Shown here: positions 8,184 to 19,815 of the stretch, one piece after another
How the letters are laid out: every line of letters starts with the position of its first letter
Numbering within the stretch: position 1 is the first letter of the stretch
Source: an uncultured Selenomonadales bacterium
Lineage (GTDB): Bacteria > Bacillota > Negativicutes > Selenomonadales > Selenomonadaceae
DNA length: 64,000 nucleotides
Assembly: GCA_900315155.1 (NCBI GenBank)
Contig: OMYB01000008.1
Coordinates: 1-64,000 of the forward strand
Reading direction: 5' to 3'
Position numbers and translations under genes: made by a program
The notes under the pieces: generated by a model
Told to the model about the DNA's origin: nothing
The model's input: only the letters and a program-made list of their open reading frames with translations
Database searches by the model: none

Positions 8184-8525
8184 TCACGATTCGGCCGCCA
8201 GCTTTTCCTCCAGTGCCTCTGTAACGACCCGATTCAGCGACTCCTGATGGTTGAGTGCATAGACGGCTGCGCGGCGATGTAATTCGGGCGTCATACGTAC
8301 GTTAAAGCTCCCCTTGTAGGCCTGCTCCGGCTGCACCCCTTCTGCCTCGCAGCTGGCCAGATAGTCATCGACTGCACCATGAAAATCCGTAACGAGTTCC
8401 TCTGCCGTGCGCCCTTCATATGATATCAACGAGCGCACGCCCAATACTTTACCATAGAAAACGCCATCTTCCGCTGCGAACTCCAGGCTGCCAGTATAAT
8501 TCTTATAACTCAACGTATTTTTCAT
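8184..8525 (-). CDS. hicB: HicB-family antitoxin
   Basis: 113 residues. The N-terminal half is the degraded-RNase-H-like HicB fold (GSLEFAAEDGVFYGKVLGV, then a YEGRTAEELVTDFHGAVDDYL helix), and the C-terminal 45 residues form a ribbon-helix-helix DNA-binding segment (FNVRMTPELHRRAAVYA...SLNRVVTEAL). HicB binds and neutralises the HicA RNase and represses its own promoter. It overlaps hicA by four bases (ATGA), so the toxin gene comes first and the antitoxin is translationally coupled to it, the standard order for this family. Confidence 0.9.
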   Translation of the reverse strand: MKNTLSYKNYTGSLEFAAEDGVFYGKVLGVRSLISYEGRTAEELVTDFHGAVDDYLASCEAEGVQPEQAYKGSFNVRMTPELHRRAAVYALNHQESLNRVVTEALEEKLAAES

Positions 8526-8779
8526 AGAAGCCCCTCCTCTGCCAGCTGGTCAATAAGCTGCTGTATCTGATAACCGAGTAACTCCTTGCGTGGATGTGGC
8601 TTGTGCAACAAGATATGTGATGAAGCGTCCTCATTAACGAACATCACACGCGAGCCACTCGTCCGACCCTTATCTGAGCGGCGATAAGAAAAATATCCCA
8701 GCAAAGTCTCCGCCTCAGCAAAAGTGAAATCCTTCGGCTTCGTCTTCAACCTTGCCACCAGTTTATCCTTTTTTCCCAC
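8522..8779 (-). CDS. hicA: HicA-family toxin (mRNA interferase)
   Basis: About 85 residues. Visible features of the dsRBD-like HicA fold are a KLVARLKTKPKDFTFAEAETLL helix region, GSRVMFVNE, and a HILLHKPHPRKEL segment holding the conserved histidine. HicA cleaves mRNA and is restrained by HicB. Two in-frame GTG codons exist; the one at 8779 has AAGGA 10 bases upstream, whereas that at 8788 overlaps the site, so 8779 is preferred. A clear sigma-70 promoter precedes the operon. Confidence 0.85.
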   Translation of the reverse strand: MGKKDKLVARLKTKPKDFTFAEAETLLGYFSYRRSDKGRTSGSRVMFVNEDASSHILLHKPHPRKELLGYQIQQLIDQLAEEGLL

Positions 8780-8800
8780 GCCAATCACTTCCTTACCACC

Positions 8801-8829
8801 AGTATATCAAATGCGCACCGAATTAGCAA
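8801..8829 (-). promoter_or_regulatory. Promoter of hicAB
   Basis: TTGCTA (-35, 8824-8829) and TATACT (-10, 8801-8806) are separated by exactly 17 bases, about 20 bases upstream of hicA. Confidence 0.7.
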
Positions 8830-9324
8830 CTAAATATAGTTGCATTTCTTCTCAAACCACGCCCAGCCGTGCTGCACGAGATTGGCGGCTGTCAGGCGCG
8901 CGTCGTAGGTGATTTCCCGGCCGAACCAGGTGGGCGGCGTGAAGGCCTGTGCCGCTTCGACACTGGGGAACTCCACCTCCGCCATGCACAGACCCTGCAG
9001 CGCGCCCTCGTATACGTCGTAGACCGCCGTCTCGCCTGTAAGCAACTGCAGCTCATAGCGCTGCTTGACCAGCATTTCGCCCTGTATGCGCTCGCGCAGG
9101 CCGGCGTAGTCCTCCGCCGTGATGGCGAACTCCTCCTCGCGCCGTACCAGGCCGCCCGCGGACTTGAACGTAAAGAAATACTGCGCATCCATGTGCCGGA
9201 TACGCAGTTCCGGCTCAAAGGACAGGTAGCCCTGCTCAATACGATGCCGGGCCGCAGCCTGTCCCAGCGGCACCGCCACCATATCCGTCACCAAAAATTG
9301 CCGTTCTATTTCCATATTCTTCAC
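8830..9324 (-). CDS. CYTH-domain protein (triphosphate tunnel metalloenzyme)
   Basis: About 164 residues. The N-terminal MEIERQFLV carries the ExExK/R-type signature of CYTH proteins, followed by the alternating charged beta-strand pattern of the tunnel (LRIRHM, FFTFKS, RREEEFAI, KQRYEL) and a late EVEFPSVEAA strand typical of the fold. Members hydrolyse inorganic or organic triphosphates (tripolyphosphatase, thiamine triphosphatase); the substrate here cannot be told. The start is GTG 9324 (AGGA 10 bases upstream) or ATG 9315. It runs up to the hicAB promoter and appears to be an independent gene. Confidence 0.8.
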   Translation of the reverse strand: MKNMEIERQFLVTDMVAVPLGQAAARHRIEQGYLSFEPELRIRHMDAQYFFTFKSAGGLVRREEEFAITAEDYAGLRERIQGEMLVKQRYELQLLTGETAVYDVYEGALQGLCMAEVEFPSVEAAQAFTPPTWFGREITYDARLTAANLVQHGWAWFEKKCNYI

Positions 9325-9470
9325 TGCATTACCATCCTGCAACACGCTAAAAAATCCAGCCGCCCGAGCTTGTCATCATCTCTTTTGCCCTCATTTTAGC
9401 TCGAAAGACTTGTGATAGCAAGAGAAACCGCTCCTGGATGATAAACAAAACGGATACCATCGGCATGTTG

Positions 9471-9492
9471 GTGCAAAATACGCATTTTGTAC
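9471..9492. promoter_or_regulatory. 22-bp inverted repeat, probable operator of the alpha-glucosidase gene
   Basis: Arms GTGCAAAAT and ATTTTGTAC flank a 4-base centre ACGC; eight of nine positions pair. It lies 12 bases upstream of a plausible promoter (TTGTCA at 9504-9509, 17 bases, TATCGT at 9527-9532) for the plus-strand glucosidase. The cognate regulator is not encoded nearby. Confidence 0.5.
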
Positions 9493-9568
9493 ACGCCGGA
9501 TGCTTGTCACGCATTTACGCTTGTTGTATCGTAAGATGTAGTATGTTAAAAATAAGGGAGGTCGCTTT

Positions 9569-11242
9569 ATGGAAGAGAAACATACCTGGTGGAAAGAAGC
9601 GGTGATTTACCAGATTTACCCGCGCAGTTTTATGGATGCCAATGGCGATGGCATCGGCGATCTGCGGGGCATCACGCAGCGCCTGCCATACCTCGCGCGG
9701 CTGGGCATCGATGTAATATGGCTCTCGCCCATCTATGCTTCGCCGAACGATGACAATGGCTACGATATCTCCGACTATCGCGCCATCATGAGAGATTTCG
9801 GCACGATGGCCGATTTTGACGCCCTGCTCGCAGCGGCACACGCACAGGGCATCAAGATCGTCATGGACCTCGTCGTGAACCACACCTCGGATGAACACCC
9901 CTGGTTTATCGAGAGCCGTAAATCCCGCACGAGCCCCTACCGCGACTACTATATCTGGCGCGACGGCAAAGACGGCCAGCCGCCCAACAACTGGGAATCC
10001 TGCTTTTCCGGCTCCGCCTGGCAGTACGACGACTCAAGCGACCAATACTACCTGCATTTATTCTCCCAAAAGCAGGCTGACCTCAACTGGGAGAATCCGC
10101 GCGTGCGCGATGAGGTCTACGATCTCATGACGTTCTGGTGCGACAAGGGTATCGACGGGTTCCGCATGGATGTCATCAGCATGATTTCGAAGGACCAGCG
10201 TTTCCCGGACGGGCCGATGAAGCCCGACGGCTATGGTGACTTCTCCCCCTACTGTATCAGCGGGCCGCGCGTGCACGAGTTCCTGCAGGAAATGAACGAG
10301 CGCGTGCTCTCCCACTACGACCTGCTCACCGTCGGCGAGGCCGCGGGCGTGACCATCGACGAGGCGAAAAAATACGCCCGCAGCGATGGCAGAGAGCTCG
10401 GCATGGTGTTCCAGTTCGAGCACGTTGAGGCGGGCAACGGGCGTGGCAGCCTTGTGGAGAAATGGACGCTCGGCAAACCACAGCTCAAAAATGTGCGTGC
10501 CATCCTCAACAAGTGGCAGACGGAACTCGCGGGGCAGGCCTGGAACTCCCTCTACTGGGACAACCACGACCAGCCGCGTGCCGTCTCCACATTCGGAAAC
10601 GACGCGCCGGAGTGGCGTGAGCTCTCCGCCAAGATGCTCGCGACCTGCCTGCACCTCATGCAGGGCACTCCCTACATCTATCAGGGCGAAGAGCTCGGCA
10701 TGACAAACACGCATTTCCGCTCGCTCGCCGACTGCCGCGACGTAGAGGAGCTCAACGCATGGCACCAGTTCGTCGAGGAGCAGAAAAAACTCAGCCCCGA
10801 AACCATGCTGGCCTGCTTCGACAACATAGCGCGCGACAACGCGCGCACGCCCATGCAGTGGGACGCGAGCGCAAATGCCGGCTTCACGGCTGGCACGCCA
10901 TGGATTGCCGTCAATCCGAACTACCCGGCCATCAACGCGGCCGCCGAGGTCAATGATCCGGACTCCGTCTTTAACTATTATCGCCAGCTCATCGCCCTGC
11001 GCCACACGCACGCGATCATCGTCTACGGCACGTTCGAACCGCTGCTCACGGACGATCCAGCCGTCTATGCATACGCCCGCCACTACGAGGGGCAGACACT
11101 CTACGTCGCCTGCAACTGGACGCAGGACACCGTCCCCTGCCCGCTTTTCGATGACAAAGCCGGCACCGAGCTCATCAGCAACTACAAAACACACGAGTCA
11201 GGCTATCTCCAGCCCTACGAGGCCCGCGCCCTCCTTGTCTGA
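9569..11242 (+). CDS. GH13 alpha-glucosidase (oligo-1,6-glucosidase type)
   Basis: 557 residues, cytoplasmic (no signal peptide). GH13 subfamily 31-type exo-enzyme: it opens WWKEAVIYQIYPRSFMDANG, has the QADLNWENP region, nucleophile Asp201 in GFRMDVI, acid/base Glu257 in VGEAAG and the transition-state Asp334 in DNHDQPR. A valine follows the nucleophile, the residue associated with alpha-1,6 specificity in this subfamily; maltases have Thr or Ala. It should hydrolyse isomaltose, panose and similar short oligosaccharides, although trehalose-6-phosphate or sucrose activity cannot be excluded. A GGGAGG site sits 7 bases before the ATG. The gene is monocistronic, closed by a strong terminator. 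It is one of the few plus-strand genes. Confidence 0.9.
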   Translation: MEEKHTWWKEAVIYQIYPRSFMDANGDGIGDLRGITQRLPYLARLGIDVIWLSPIYASPNDDNGYDISDYRAIMRDFGTMADFDALLAAAHAQGIKIVMDLVVNHTSDEHPWFIESRKSRTSPYRDYYIWRDGKDGQPPNNWESCFSGSAWQYDDSSDQYYLHLFSQKQADLNWENPRVRDEVYDLMTFWCDKGIDGFRMDVISMISKDQRFPDGPMKPDGYGDFSPYCISGPRVHEFLQEMNERVLSHYDLLTVGEAAGVTIDEAKKYARSDGRELGMVFQFEHVEAGNGRGSLVEKWTLGKPQLKNVRAILNKWQTELAGQAWNSLYWDNHDQPRAVSTFGNDAPEWRELSAKMLATCLHLMQGTPYIYQGEELGMTNTHFRSLADCRDVEELNAWHQFVEEQKKLSPETMLACFDNIARDNARTPMQWDASANAGFTAGTPWIAVNPNYPAINAAAEVNDPDSVFNYYRQLIALRHTHAIIVYGTFEPLLTDDPAVYAYARHYEGQTLYVACNWTQDTVPCPLFDDKAGTELISNYKTHESGYLQPYEARALLV

Positions 11243-11283
11243 CCCGCACCGGCACCCATAGAGATTTGTGATAGTCAACAGCA

Positions 11284-11312
11284 AACGCCCCGAGAGAATC
11301 CCTCGGGGCGTT
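11284..11312. terminator. Bidirectional terminator between alpha-glucosidase and the CAP remnant
   Basis: A perfect 11-bp stem (AACGCCCCGAG / CTCGGGGCGTT) with a 7-base loop is followed by TTTT in the plus direction. Confidence 0.85.
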
Positions 11313-11353
11313 TTGGTAAATTTACATAGGAAAACCTACTAGAAAGCGGTCAA

Positions 11354-11501
11354 TCATCTCGTTCGGAAGAGCTGCACCCAGTAGTGCTGATATTCGGAAC
11401 CAGGCTGGTTGCAATAGCCTACGCCCAGTTCCTCAAGCTGGGGATCGAGGATATTCGCGCGGTGACCGGGAGAATTCATCCACTGTGACTGCCGCTCAAT
11501 C
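11354..11501 (-). pseudogene. C-terminal remnant of a CAP/SCP-domain secreted protein
   Basis: About 48 residues match the end of the bacterial CAP (SCP/PR-1-like) domain: WMNSPGHRANIL, then ELGVGYC and a final HYWVQLF strand. The N-terminal two thirds and any signal peptide are missing. The homologous frame begins right behind the flavodoxin stop codon, so the upstream half of the gene was lost in a rearrangement there. It has no start of its own. Confidence 0.75.
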
Positions 11502-11939
11502 TCAACCTGAGATGCTGACCGCGAAATCCTCACCCAGTTTCTTGCAGGCATCCAGGTCTGCGTCCGTGGGGCCGTTTTCTACGATGAGACCTTCGTTAAA
11601 GAGTTTTGCCCCGTCGGCGCGCGTGCGCTCAGCCCAGTCGCGCATCCATTCGCCGCCGCCCCAGCCGTAGGAGCCAAACAAAGCTATGGGCACGCCCTTC
11701 AAGTGGCTTTCGGCCTCCGCGAAGAATGGCTCGAAGCTGTCTTCCTCGAGCACCTCGGCACCCATCGCGGGGCAGCCGAACAGAAAGCCCTGATAATCTT
11801 TGAGATCATCGACACCGAACTGCTCGACTTCGAAAATCTCTACGGCATTTCCGCTGTGCTCCACGCCTTCCTTTATGGCGTGCGCCATCGCGCGCGTGTT
11901 GCCGGTACCCGACCAATAAACGATTGCTACTTTAACCAT
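11502..11939 (-). CDS. Short-chain flavodoxin
   Basis: 145 residues. The phosphate-binding loop WSGTGNTRAMA (FMN) lies at residues 9-19, followed by the hydrophobic strand GFLFGCPAMG with the usual GCPAxGxE signature and the GSYGWGGGEW loop that stacks the isoalloxazine ring. This is a complete flavodoxin, an electron carrier that replaces ferredoxin when iron is short. The ATG at 11939 has GGAAG 7 bases upstream. It is the second gene after DUF3793 and shares the promoter carrying Fur-like boxes, consistent with induction under iron limitation. Confidence 0.92.
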   Translation of the reverse strand: MVKVAIVYWSGTGNTRAMAHAIKEGVEHSGNAVEIFEVEQFGVDDLKDYQGFLFGCPAMGAEVLEEDSFEPFFAEAESHLKGVPIALFGSYGWGGGEWMRDWAERTRADGAKLFNEGLIVENGPTDADLDACKKLGEDFAVSISG

Positions 11940-11970
11940 GTTGCATCTTCCTCTCAAAATCGAAGTTTCC

Positions 11971-12537
11971 TTAAACCGCCTGCACGAGTTCCGGGAATGC
12001 TGTCCCCTCGGCCAACCGTGCGCAGAACGTCCGCGTACAGCTCGCGTAGAGATCGAACAAAGCCCGCGTCTTCGCCTCGTCGGCATAGACCTTCCAGCAG
12101 CCGCTGCAGCGATACGCGTGCCCATGATGTTCCATAAAGCCGCGTACATCCGCCACAGGATAGCCTAGGAACAAGCCAATCTCATGCGGAAATGCCGTAC
12201 ACGTACAAACGCGGTGCTCGAGCTCGCCGAGCATATCGCTGAGCCTCCCGTCCACAGGATACCCCAGTGACTCCAGCAGGGCTCGTGCCTGCGGCAGATG
12301 CAGCATGCTCGATAATGCCGCTGCTCGGTAAAACAGGATCATCACGCATGTCTCGCTCTCGGCCAGCCGATACATGGAAATGCCCTTGCACTGAAAGCAG
12401 CGCTGATACGAAGCCAGCAGCCCCTCGATGTCCGCGAACGTTTTTCGTTGAAACGACAACAGGCAAGCAGGCCGCAGGCCTACCAGCAGCGGCGCACCAT
12501 GCATGCCCATGAGCCGCTCAAACCCCTCTTTATCCAA
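11971..12537 (-). CDS. DUF3793 family protein
   Basis: About 188 residues. The C-terminal half carries the DUF3793 pattern (CTCTAFPHEIGLFLGYPVADVRGFMEHHG, then YRCSGCWKVYADE). The N-terminal half has a second conserved block, YQRCFQCKGISMYRL, and several cysteines. The function is unknown; members are commonly found next to flavodoxin or iron-regulated genes in anaerobic Firmicutes. The ATG at 12573 overlaps the Fur-like site and lacks a ribosome site; the TTG at 12537 has AGAGG 8 bases upstream and is the likelier start. The stop is 31 bases before the flavodoxin ATG, so the two form an operon. Confidence 0.8.
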   Translation of the reverse strand: MDKEGFERLMGMHGAPLLVGLRPACLLSFQRKTFADIEGLLASYQRCFQCKGISMYRLAESETCVMILFYRAAALSSMLHLPQARALLESLGYPVDGRLSDMLGELEHRVCTCTAFPHEIGLFLGYPVADVRGFMEHHGHAYRCSGCWKVYADEAKTRALFDLYASCTRTFCARLAEGTAFPELVQAV

Positions 12538-12556
12538 ATGGATCACCTCTGTTAAT

Positions 12557-12612
12557 TTGAGAATTATTTTCATTCATAAAACTATTATAATGCAAATAAT
12601 TCTCATTTGCAA
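12557..12612 (-). promoter_or_regulatory. Iron-responsive promoter with two Fur-like boxes
   Basis: A near-ideal promoter (TTGCAA at 12607-12612, 17-base spacer, TATAAT at 12584-12589) is overlapped by two sites resembling the Fur consensus. TGAGAATTATTTTCATT lies at 12558-12574 just downstream of the -10, and a second site with GCAAAT / ATTTGC arms lies at 12592-12610 between the -35 and -10. Fur with iron would block the DUF3793-flavodoxin unit. The regulator itself is not in the window. Confidence 0.75.
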
Positions 12613-12631
12613 GAGGAATGCCAACAAAAAA

Positions 12632-12655
12632 CCCGTGCAGATTTCTCCGCACGGG
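12632..12655 (-). terminator. Terminator of the polygalacturonase gene
   Basis: A CCCGTGC / GCACGGG stem with a 10-base loop is followed by TTTTTTG on the minus strand. Confidence 0.8.
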
Positions 12656-12694
12656 TGAGCAAAAAACTTGCCGCCATTTGGCGTACGACACCAC

Positions 12695-14128
12695 TTAGCG
12701 TGGCCCAAGATACGGTTTTCCGTTAATGGTTACGTTCTGGTATGCGATGTTGGTCTGCGGGGTGTTTTCGCAGCGGATGGCCTGCCCGCTATAGACGTTG
12801 ACGCCTGTGAGCGTGCAGTCTTTCCACGTGAAGTCGTAGACGGGATTACGCTCGTAGGTCTCAATCGTGCCGAGCGGTTTGTGGTGCGCATTCGCCGTGA
12901 TGTTCTCGAAGTGCAGGCCGTGGATGTCGGGGGTATATCCCCCGATGTCGCCGCCGGCGTAGCCCATGTCGACGGTCATGACCGCGCGGCTGACCTGCTG
13001 GATCGTGTCGCCATAGGCGTAGAAATCCGTGAGGCCGCCGCCGCGCTGCGAGTTCGTCTTGAAGCGGTACGCCCACCGGAGGTTCGGGCTGTCCATGCGG
13101 TTGCCGATGCTGTAGACGTGGTGCACGCCGCCCGCGATTTCGCTGCCGACCGTCACACCGCCGTGGCCGTCATGGAACACGTTATTCTCGATGACGACGT
13201 TCTCCGTGGCGACGCCGACGCGGCGGCCATCGTCGTCACGGCCGGATTTGATGGCGATGCAGTCATCGCCCGTCGTAAAGCTGCAGTCCTTGATCCAGAC
13301 GTTGCGGCAGGCATCCGGATCGATGCCATCCGTGTTCGGTCCGGACGCCTGGATCGTCACGTAGTCGATGGTGACATCCTGGCAGAGCATCGGGTAAATA
13401 TTGTACATTGGCGAATCCTTGACGCGCACGCCCTTTATGAGGATGCGCTTACTCGCATACGGCCCGATGAGCACGGGGCGCAGGTAGTGCCCTTTACCAA
13501 AGACACGTTTTTCGACGGGGACATCGCTGTTGCCCATGTCCTTGAGGTTCTCGCTGTCCTCGGCTTGGCTCGGCGCACAGTTCTTCCAAAGACCAGCGCC
13601 GACCCACGGCCACCACGCCTCGCCGCTGCCGTCGATCGTGCCCTGCCGTTCCTTGCCGCTGCCCGTGATGGCGATGTTCTCTGCGCCGTTCGCGTAGATC
13701 AGCGGCGAGTAGTTATAACACTCCGTGCACTCAAACCGCGTGAGCACGATATGCTTCTCATAGTCACGCGGATGGTCGCTGAACTCGATGACGGCCCCAT
13801 CATCGAGGTGCAGTTCGACATTGCTCAGCATCGTCAATGGCCCTGCGAGGTAAAAATGTCCCACTGGCACCTCGACGACACCGCCGCCCGCATCATGCGC
13901 AGCCTGGATAGCCTGCTGGAACGCCGGCAGGTCGTCTTTCCGGTCCGCCGAAATCGCCCCATGATCCACGACATTCACGCGCACATTCTGCGGAATCGAC
14001 ACCTGCTGGATCTGTGCACTCACCGCAGCCGCCTGCTCCGGGATGCTGGCCGCATCCACACGGCACGGCATCGCCAGCACGCAGGCTACCCCTGCTAAAG
14101 CCCATAAAAAATTCTGCCTCATATCCAT
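12695..14128 (-). CDS. Secreted GH28 polygalacturonase
   Basis: 477 residues. A signal peptide (FLWALAGVACVLA, likely cleaved after VDA near residue 26) is followed by the right-handed beta-helix of GH28. Catalytic residues are all visible: Asp267 in NTDGID, Asp288 and Asp289 in TGDDC, His322 in GHGG, and the RFK substrate-binding motif further on. The enzyme hydrolyses polygalacturonate or trimmed pectin oligomers outside the cytoplasm, in this diderm probably in the periplasm. AGGAGG lies upstream of two possible ATGs (14128, 14122). It follows the alpha-galactosidase by 126 bases and has its own terminator, so it may be expressed separately. Confidence 0.9.
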   Translation of the reverse strand: MDMRQNFLWALAGVACVLAMPCRVDAASIPEQAAAVSAQIQQVSIPQNVRVNVVDHGAISADRKDDLPAFQQAIQAAHDAGGGVVEVPVGHFYLAGPLTMLSNVELHLDDGAVIEFSDHPRDYEKHIVLTRFECTECYNYSPLIYANGAENIAITGSGKERQGTIDGSGEAWWPWVGAGLWKNCAPSQAEDSENLKDMGNSDVPVEKRVFGKGHYLRPVLIGPYASKRILIKGVRVKDSPMYNIYPMLCQDVTIDYVTIQASGPNTDGIDPDACRNVWIKDCSFTTGDDCIAIKSGRDDDGRRVGVATENVVIENNVFHDGHGGVTVGSEIAGGVHHVYSIGNRMDSPNLRWAYRFKTNSQRGGGLTDFYAYGDTIQQVSRAVMTVDMGYAGGDIGGYTPDIHGLHFENITANAHHKPLGTIETYERNPVYDFTWKDCTLTGVNVYSGQAIRCENTPQTNIAYQNVTINGKPYLGPR

Positions 14129-14254
14129 ATAGCCTCCTCACGAGATATTCCACGCTTATCTTAGCACGGGACGTGAGAGAAAACTATACAAAATATTTGG
14201 CAGAATAATAAAGATATTTACGGATTACGTCTGACTCGCTTGCGTATCAAGCCC

Positions 14255-16504
14255 TTAGACCTTATGGAATACCCAGAGCCAGGCGCCGAAGTCAGCATCG
14301 ACTTTTTCGACAGTCAGTCCACTGTAAAGGAGCTCGTCACCGCCGTAGGTCCGATCCTTGAGTTCGAGGTGCTGTACGCCCGCATTATCGTGAGAAAGCC
14401 CCTGCGCCGGCCAGTAATCTGTGACGCGGTAGCCGGCTTCAGGATCAAGCCCCGCAAGGCGCAGGATGCGGATGGGGCAGGCTGGCTCGGCGAGCGTCTT
14501 GAAGTACATAAGGACAACCTCGCTGCTGTCCTCGCTGATGAATTCCCAGGCCGTCTCATTGCCTGTGCCCGCAAACGGCGTAAGCAGGCGATAGAACTTA
14601 CCGAGCTGCAGCGTGGGCCGCAGGCGCTTGTAAAGCGCGACGTGCTTACGCACCTCGGCTTTCTCCGCCTCGCTCATGCGCGTGATATCCAGCTCATAGC
14701 CGTAGCAGCCGAGCATGGCCGTGAAGGCACGCGTCTGCATGGGCGTCACGCGGCCGAGCTGATGGTTCGGCGTGACGGAGACGTGCGCGCCCATGGCAAT
14801 TGGCGGATAGACGAGACTCGTGCCGCTCTGGATGCGCTGCCGCTGCACGGCATCCGTATCATCACTGCACCAGGCCTGCGGCATGTAGTAGAACATGCCC
14901 GCATCAAAGCGTCCGCCGCCGCCCGCACAGCTCTCGAACAGGATATCCGGGAACGCGGACGTGATGCGCTCCATGACGTCATACGTGCCGAGAATAAAAC
15001 GCGTACGCGTCTCGCCCTGCCGCTCTGGTGGCAAGGTCAGAGAATGCGCCTCGGTCAAGGAGCGGTTAAAGTCCCATTTCACATAGTCGATGGGCGCCGA
15101 GCGCAGTACGGCACACACACTCTCCACGATATAATCGCGCACCTCGGGGCGCGTGAGGTCGAGCACGAGCTGGTGACGGCTAAACGAGTTTGGGTAATCG
15201 CGCACCTGCAGCGCCCAGTCGGGATGGGCACGGTAGAGCTCACTGTCGACGGAAATCATCTCCGGCTCGAACCACAGCCCGAACTTCAGCCCGCGTTTAT
15301 GCGCGGACTCGGCCACGCCCGCAAGACCGTGCGGCAGTTTCGCGAGATTGACCTGCCAGTCACCGAGCGACGTGTTGTCATCGTTGCGGTGGCCGAACCA
15401 GCCGTCGTCGAGCACGAGCATTTCGAGCCCGAGGTCTGCCGCACAGGCCGCGAGGTTGTCGATTTTCGCCTCGTCAAAGGCGAAATACGTGGCCTCCCAG
15501 TTGTTCACGAGGATGGGCCGCAGCGCACGCTGGTATTTGCCGCGCACGAGATGCTCGCGGATGAGGCGATGGAACGCCTGGCTCATGCCGTTCAGGCCTG
15601 TCGCGCTATAGCACAGCCACGCCTCCGGCGTCTGGAACGTCTCGCCCGGTGCAAGGTGCCAGTCGAATTCGAAGTCACCCAGTCCCGCCACGATGCGCGT
15701 CGTGCCAAACTGCTCCACCTCGGTGCGCAGGGCGAAGTCGCCGCTCCACACAAGGTTCACGCCGTAAACCTCACCCTGCTGCTCCGTCGTCTCGGGACGC
15801 GCCAGCGCGAGGAAAGGCGACGTCTGATGTGAGCTCATGCCGCGCCGGCTCGACATCTCCGTGACACCGCGCCCCAGAGGCTCCCGCTCCAGTGAGCGCT
15901 CCGCCGCATGCCCGCCGTAGAGCACGAGGCGATCAAAGGCATGATCGGGGAACGTCACGCAGCAGCTTGCCGCCTGCGTGAGTTCCAAGGCCTCCTTACC
16001 GCTATTCGTAAAGCGCACGGCGCGCGTAACGATGGGCAGGTCGCGGAAAATCGTATATTGCAGCTCGGCGCTCAGTTTGCCCGCCGAGTCCTGCAGCGTA
16101 AGGATCAGCGTCTCCGCCTCCTCCGCCTGCGCATACGCAGCAGGCAGCCCCGCAAGTGCCGGCTTACCCGACGTGATGGTATGGTGATCGTAGAACAGCT
16201 CCGTCACCGTCGTGCCATCGGGCAGACGCACACCAAAAGCGGGAATGCGGAAATCACCGTGTCCGCAGTCCGGGTACTCCTGCGGCAGTACATCGAGGGA
16301 AAAGGTTCTCTCATTCTCCCAGGCCGCTGGCTGCGGCGCGTTGGCACGATCCAGCGGCAGAAATGTGCGCGCGTTATCGAAATGGCGGATGCGGCGTCCC
16401 CAGTAGCGGTGCAGCAGATAGCGCCCGCGCACGAGCTGGAATACGTAGCTGATTGCGTCATTCTGCAGGTGGAAAATGCCCGTTTTTTCATCAAAGGTAA
16501 TCAT
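14255..16504 (-). CDS. GH36 alpha-galactosidase
   Basis: About 749 residues, no signal peptide, hence cytoplasmic. An N-terminal beta-sandwich precedes the barrel with VLDDGWFG, nucleophile Asp478 in VKWDFNR and acid/base Asp548 in CSDDTDA, all as in tetrameric GH36 enzymes of Firmicutes; the length also matches. It should release galactose from melibiose, raffinose and stachyose. The ATG at 16504 has AGGAGG 7 bases upstream; an upstream in-frame start lacks a site. It begins 19 bases after the lacZ stop, so the two are co-transcribed and the locus handles both alpha- and beta-galactosides. Confidence 0.95.
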   Translation of the reverse strand: MITFDEKTGIFHLQNDAISYVFQLVRGRYLLHRYWGRRIRHFDNARTFLPLDRANAPQPAAWENERTFSLDVLPQEYPDCGHGDFRIPAFGVRLPDGTTVTELFYDHHTITSGKPALAGLPAAYAQAEEAETLILTLQDSAGKLSAELQYTIFRDLPIVTRAVRFTNSGKEALELTQAASCCVTFPDHAFDRLVLYGGHAAERSLEREPLGRGVTEMSSRRGMSSHQTSPFLALARPETTEQQGEVYGVNLVWSGDFALRTEVEQFGTTRIVAGLGDFEFDWHLAPGETFQTPEAWLCYSATGLNGMSQAFHRLIREHLVRGKYQRALRPILVNNWEATYFAFDEAKIDNLAACAADLGLEMLVLDDGWFGHRNDDNTSLGDWQVNLAKLPHGLAGVAESAHKRGLKFGLWFEPEMISVDSELYRAHPDWALQVRDYPNSFSRHQLVLDLTRPEVRDYIVESVCAVLRSAPIDYVKWDFNRSLTEAHSLTLPPERQGETRTRFILGTYDVMERITSAFPDILFESCAGGGGRFDAGMFYYMPQAWCSDDTDAVQRQRIQSGTSLVYPPIAMGAHVSVTPNHQLGRVTPMQTRAFTAMLGCYGYELDITRMSEAEKAEVRKHVALYKRLRPTLQLGKFYRLLTPFAGTGNETAWEFISEDSSEVVLMYFKTLAEPACPIRILRLAGLDPEAGYRVTDYWPAQGLSHDNAGVQHLELKDRTYGGDELLYSGLTVEKVDADFGAWLWVFHKV

Positions 16505-16523
16505 ATCGGTACCTCCTCTCCGT

Positions 16524-19691
<3,168 letters not shown>

Positions 19692-19716
19692 TTATCCTAA
19701 ACAAAATCATAAAAAA

Positions 19717-19748
19717 GGCCGCTGCACAATCCTTCGTGTACAGCAGCC
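19717..19748 (-). terminator. Terminator between the symporter gene and lacZ
   Basis: A 12-bp stem starting GGCTGCTGTACA (minus strand), including G-U pairs, is followed by TTTTTTATG. It sits inside the apparent operon. Confidence 0.8.
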
Positions 19749-19815
19749 CTTCCCTGGCTTCTATGTCAGGATTGAAACTTTGAAAATATGGCTTTTATGG
19801 ATTTTGAAACAGACG

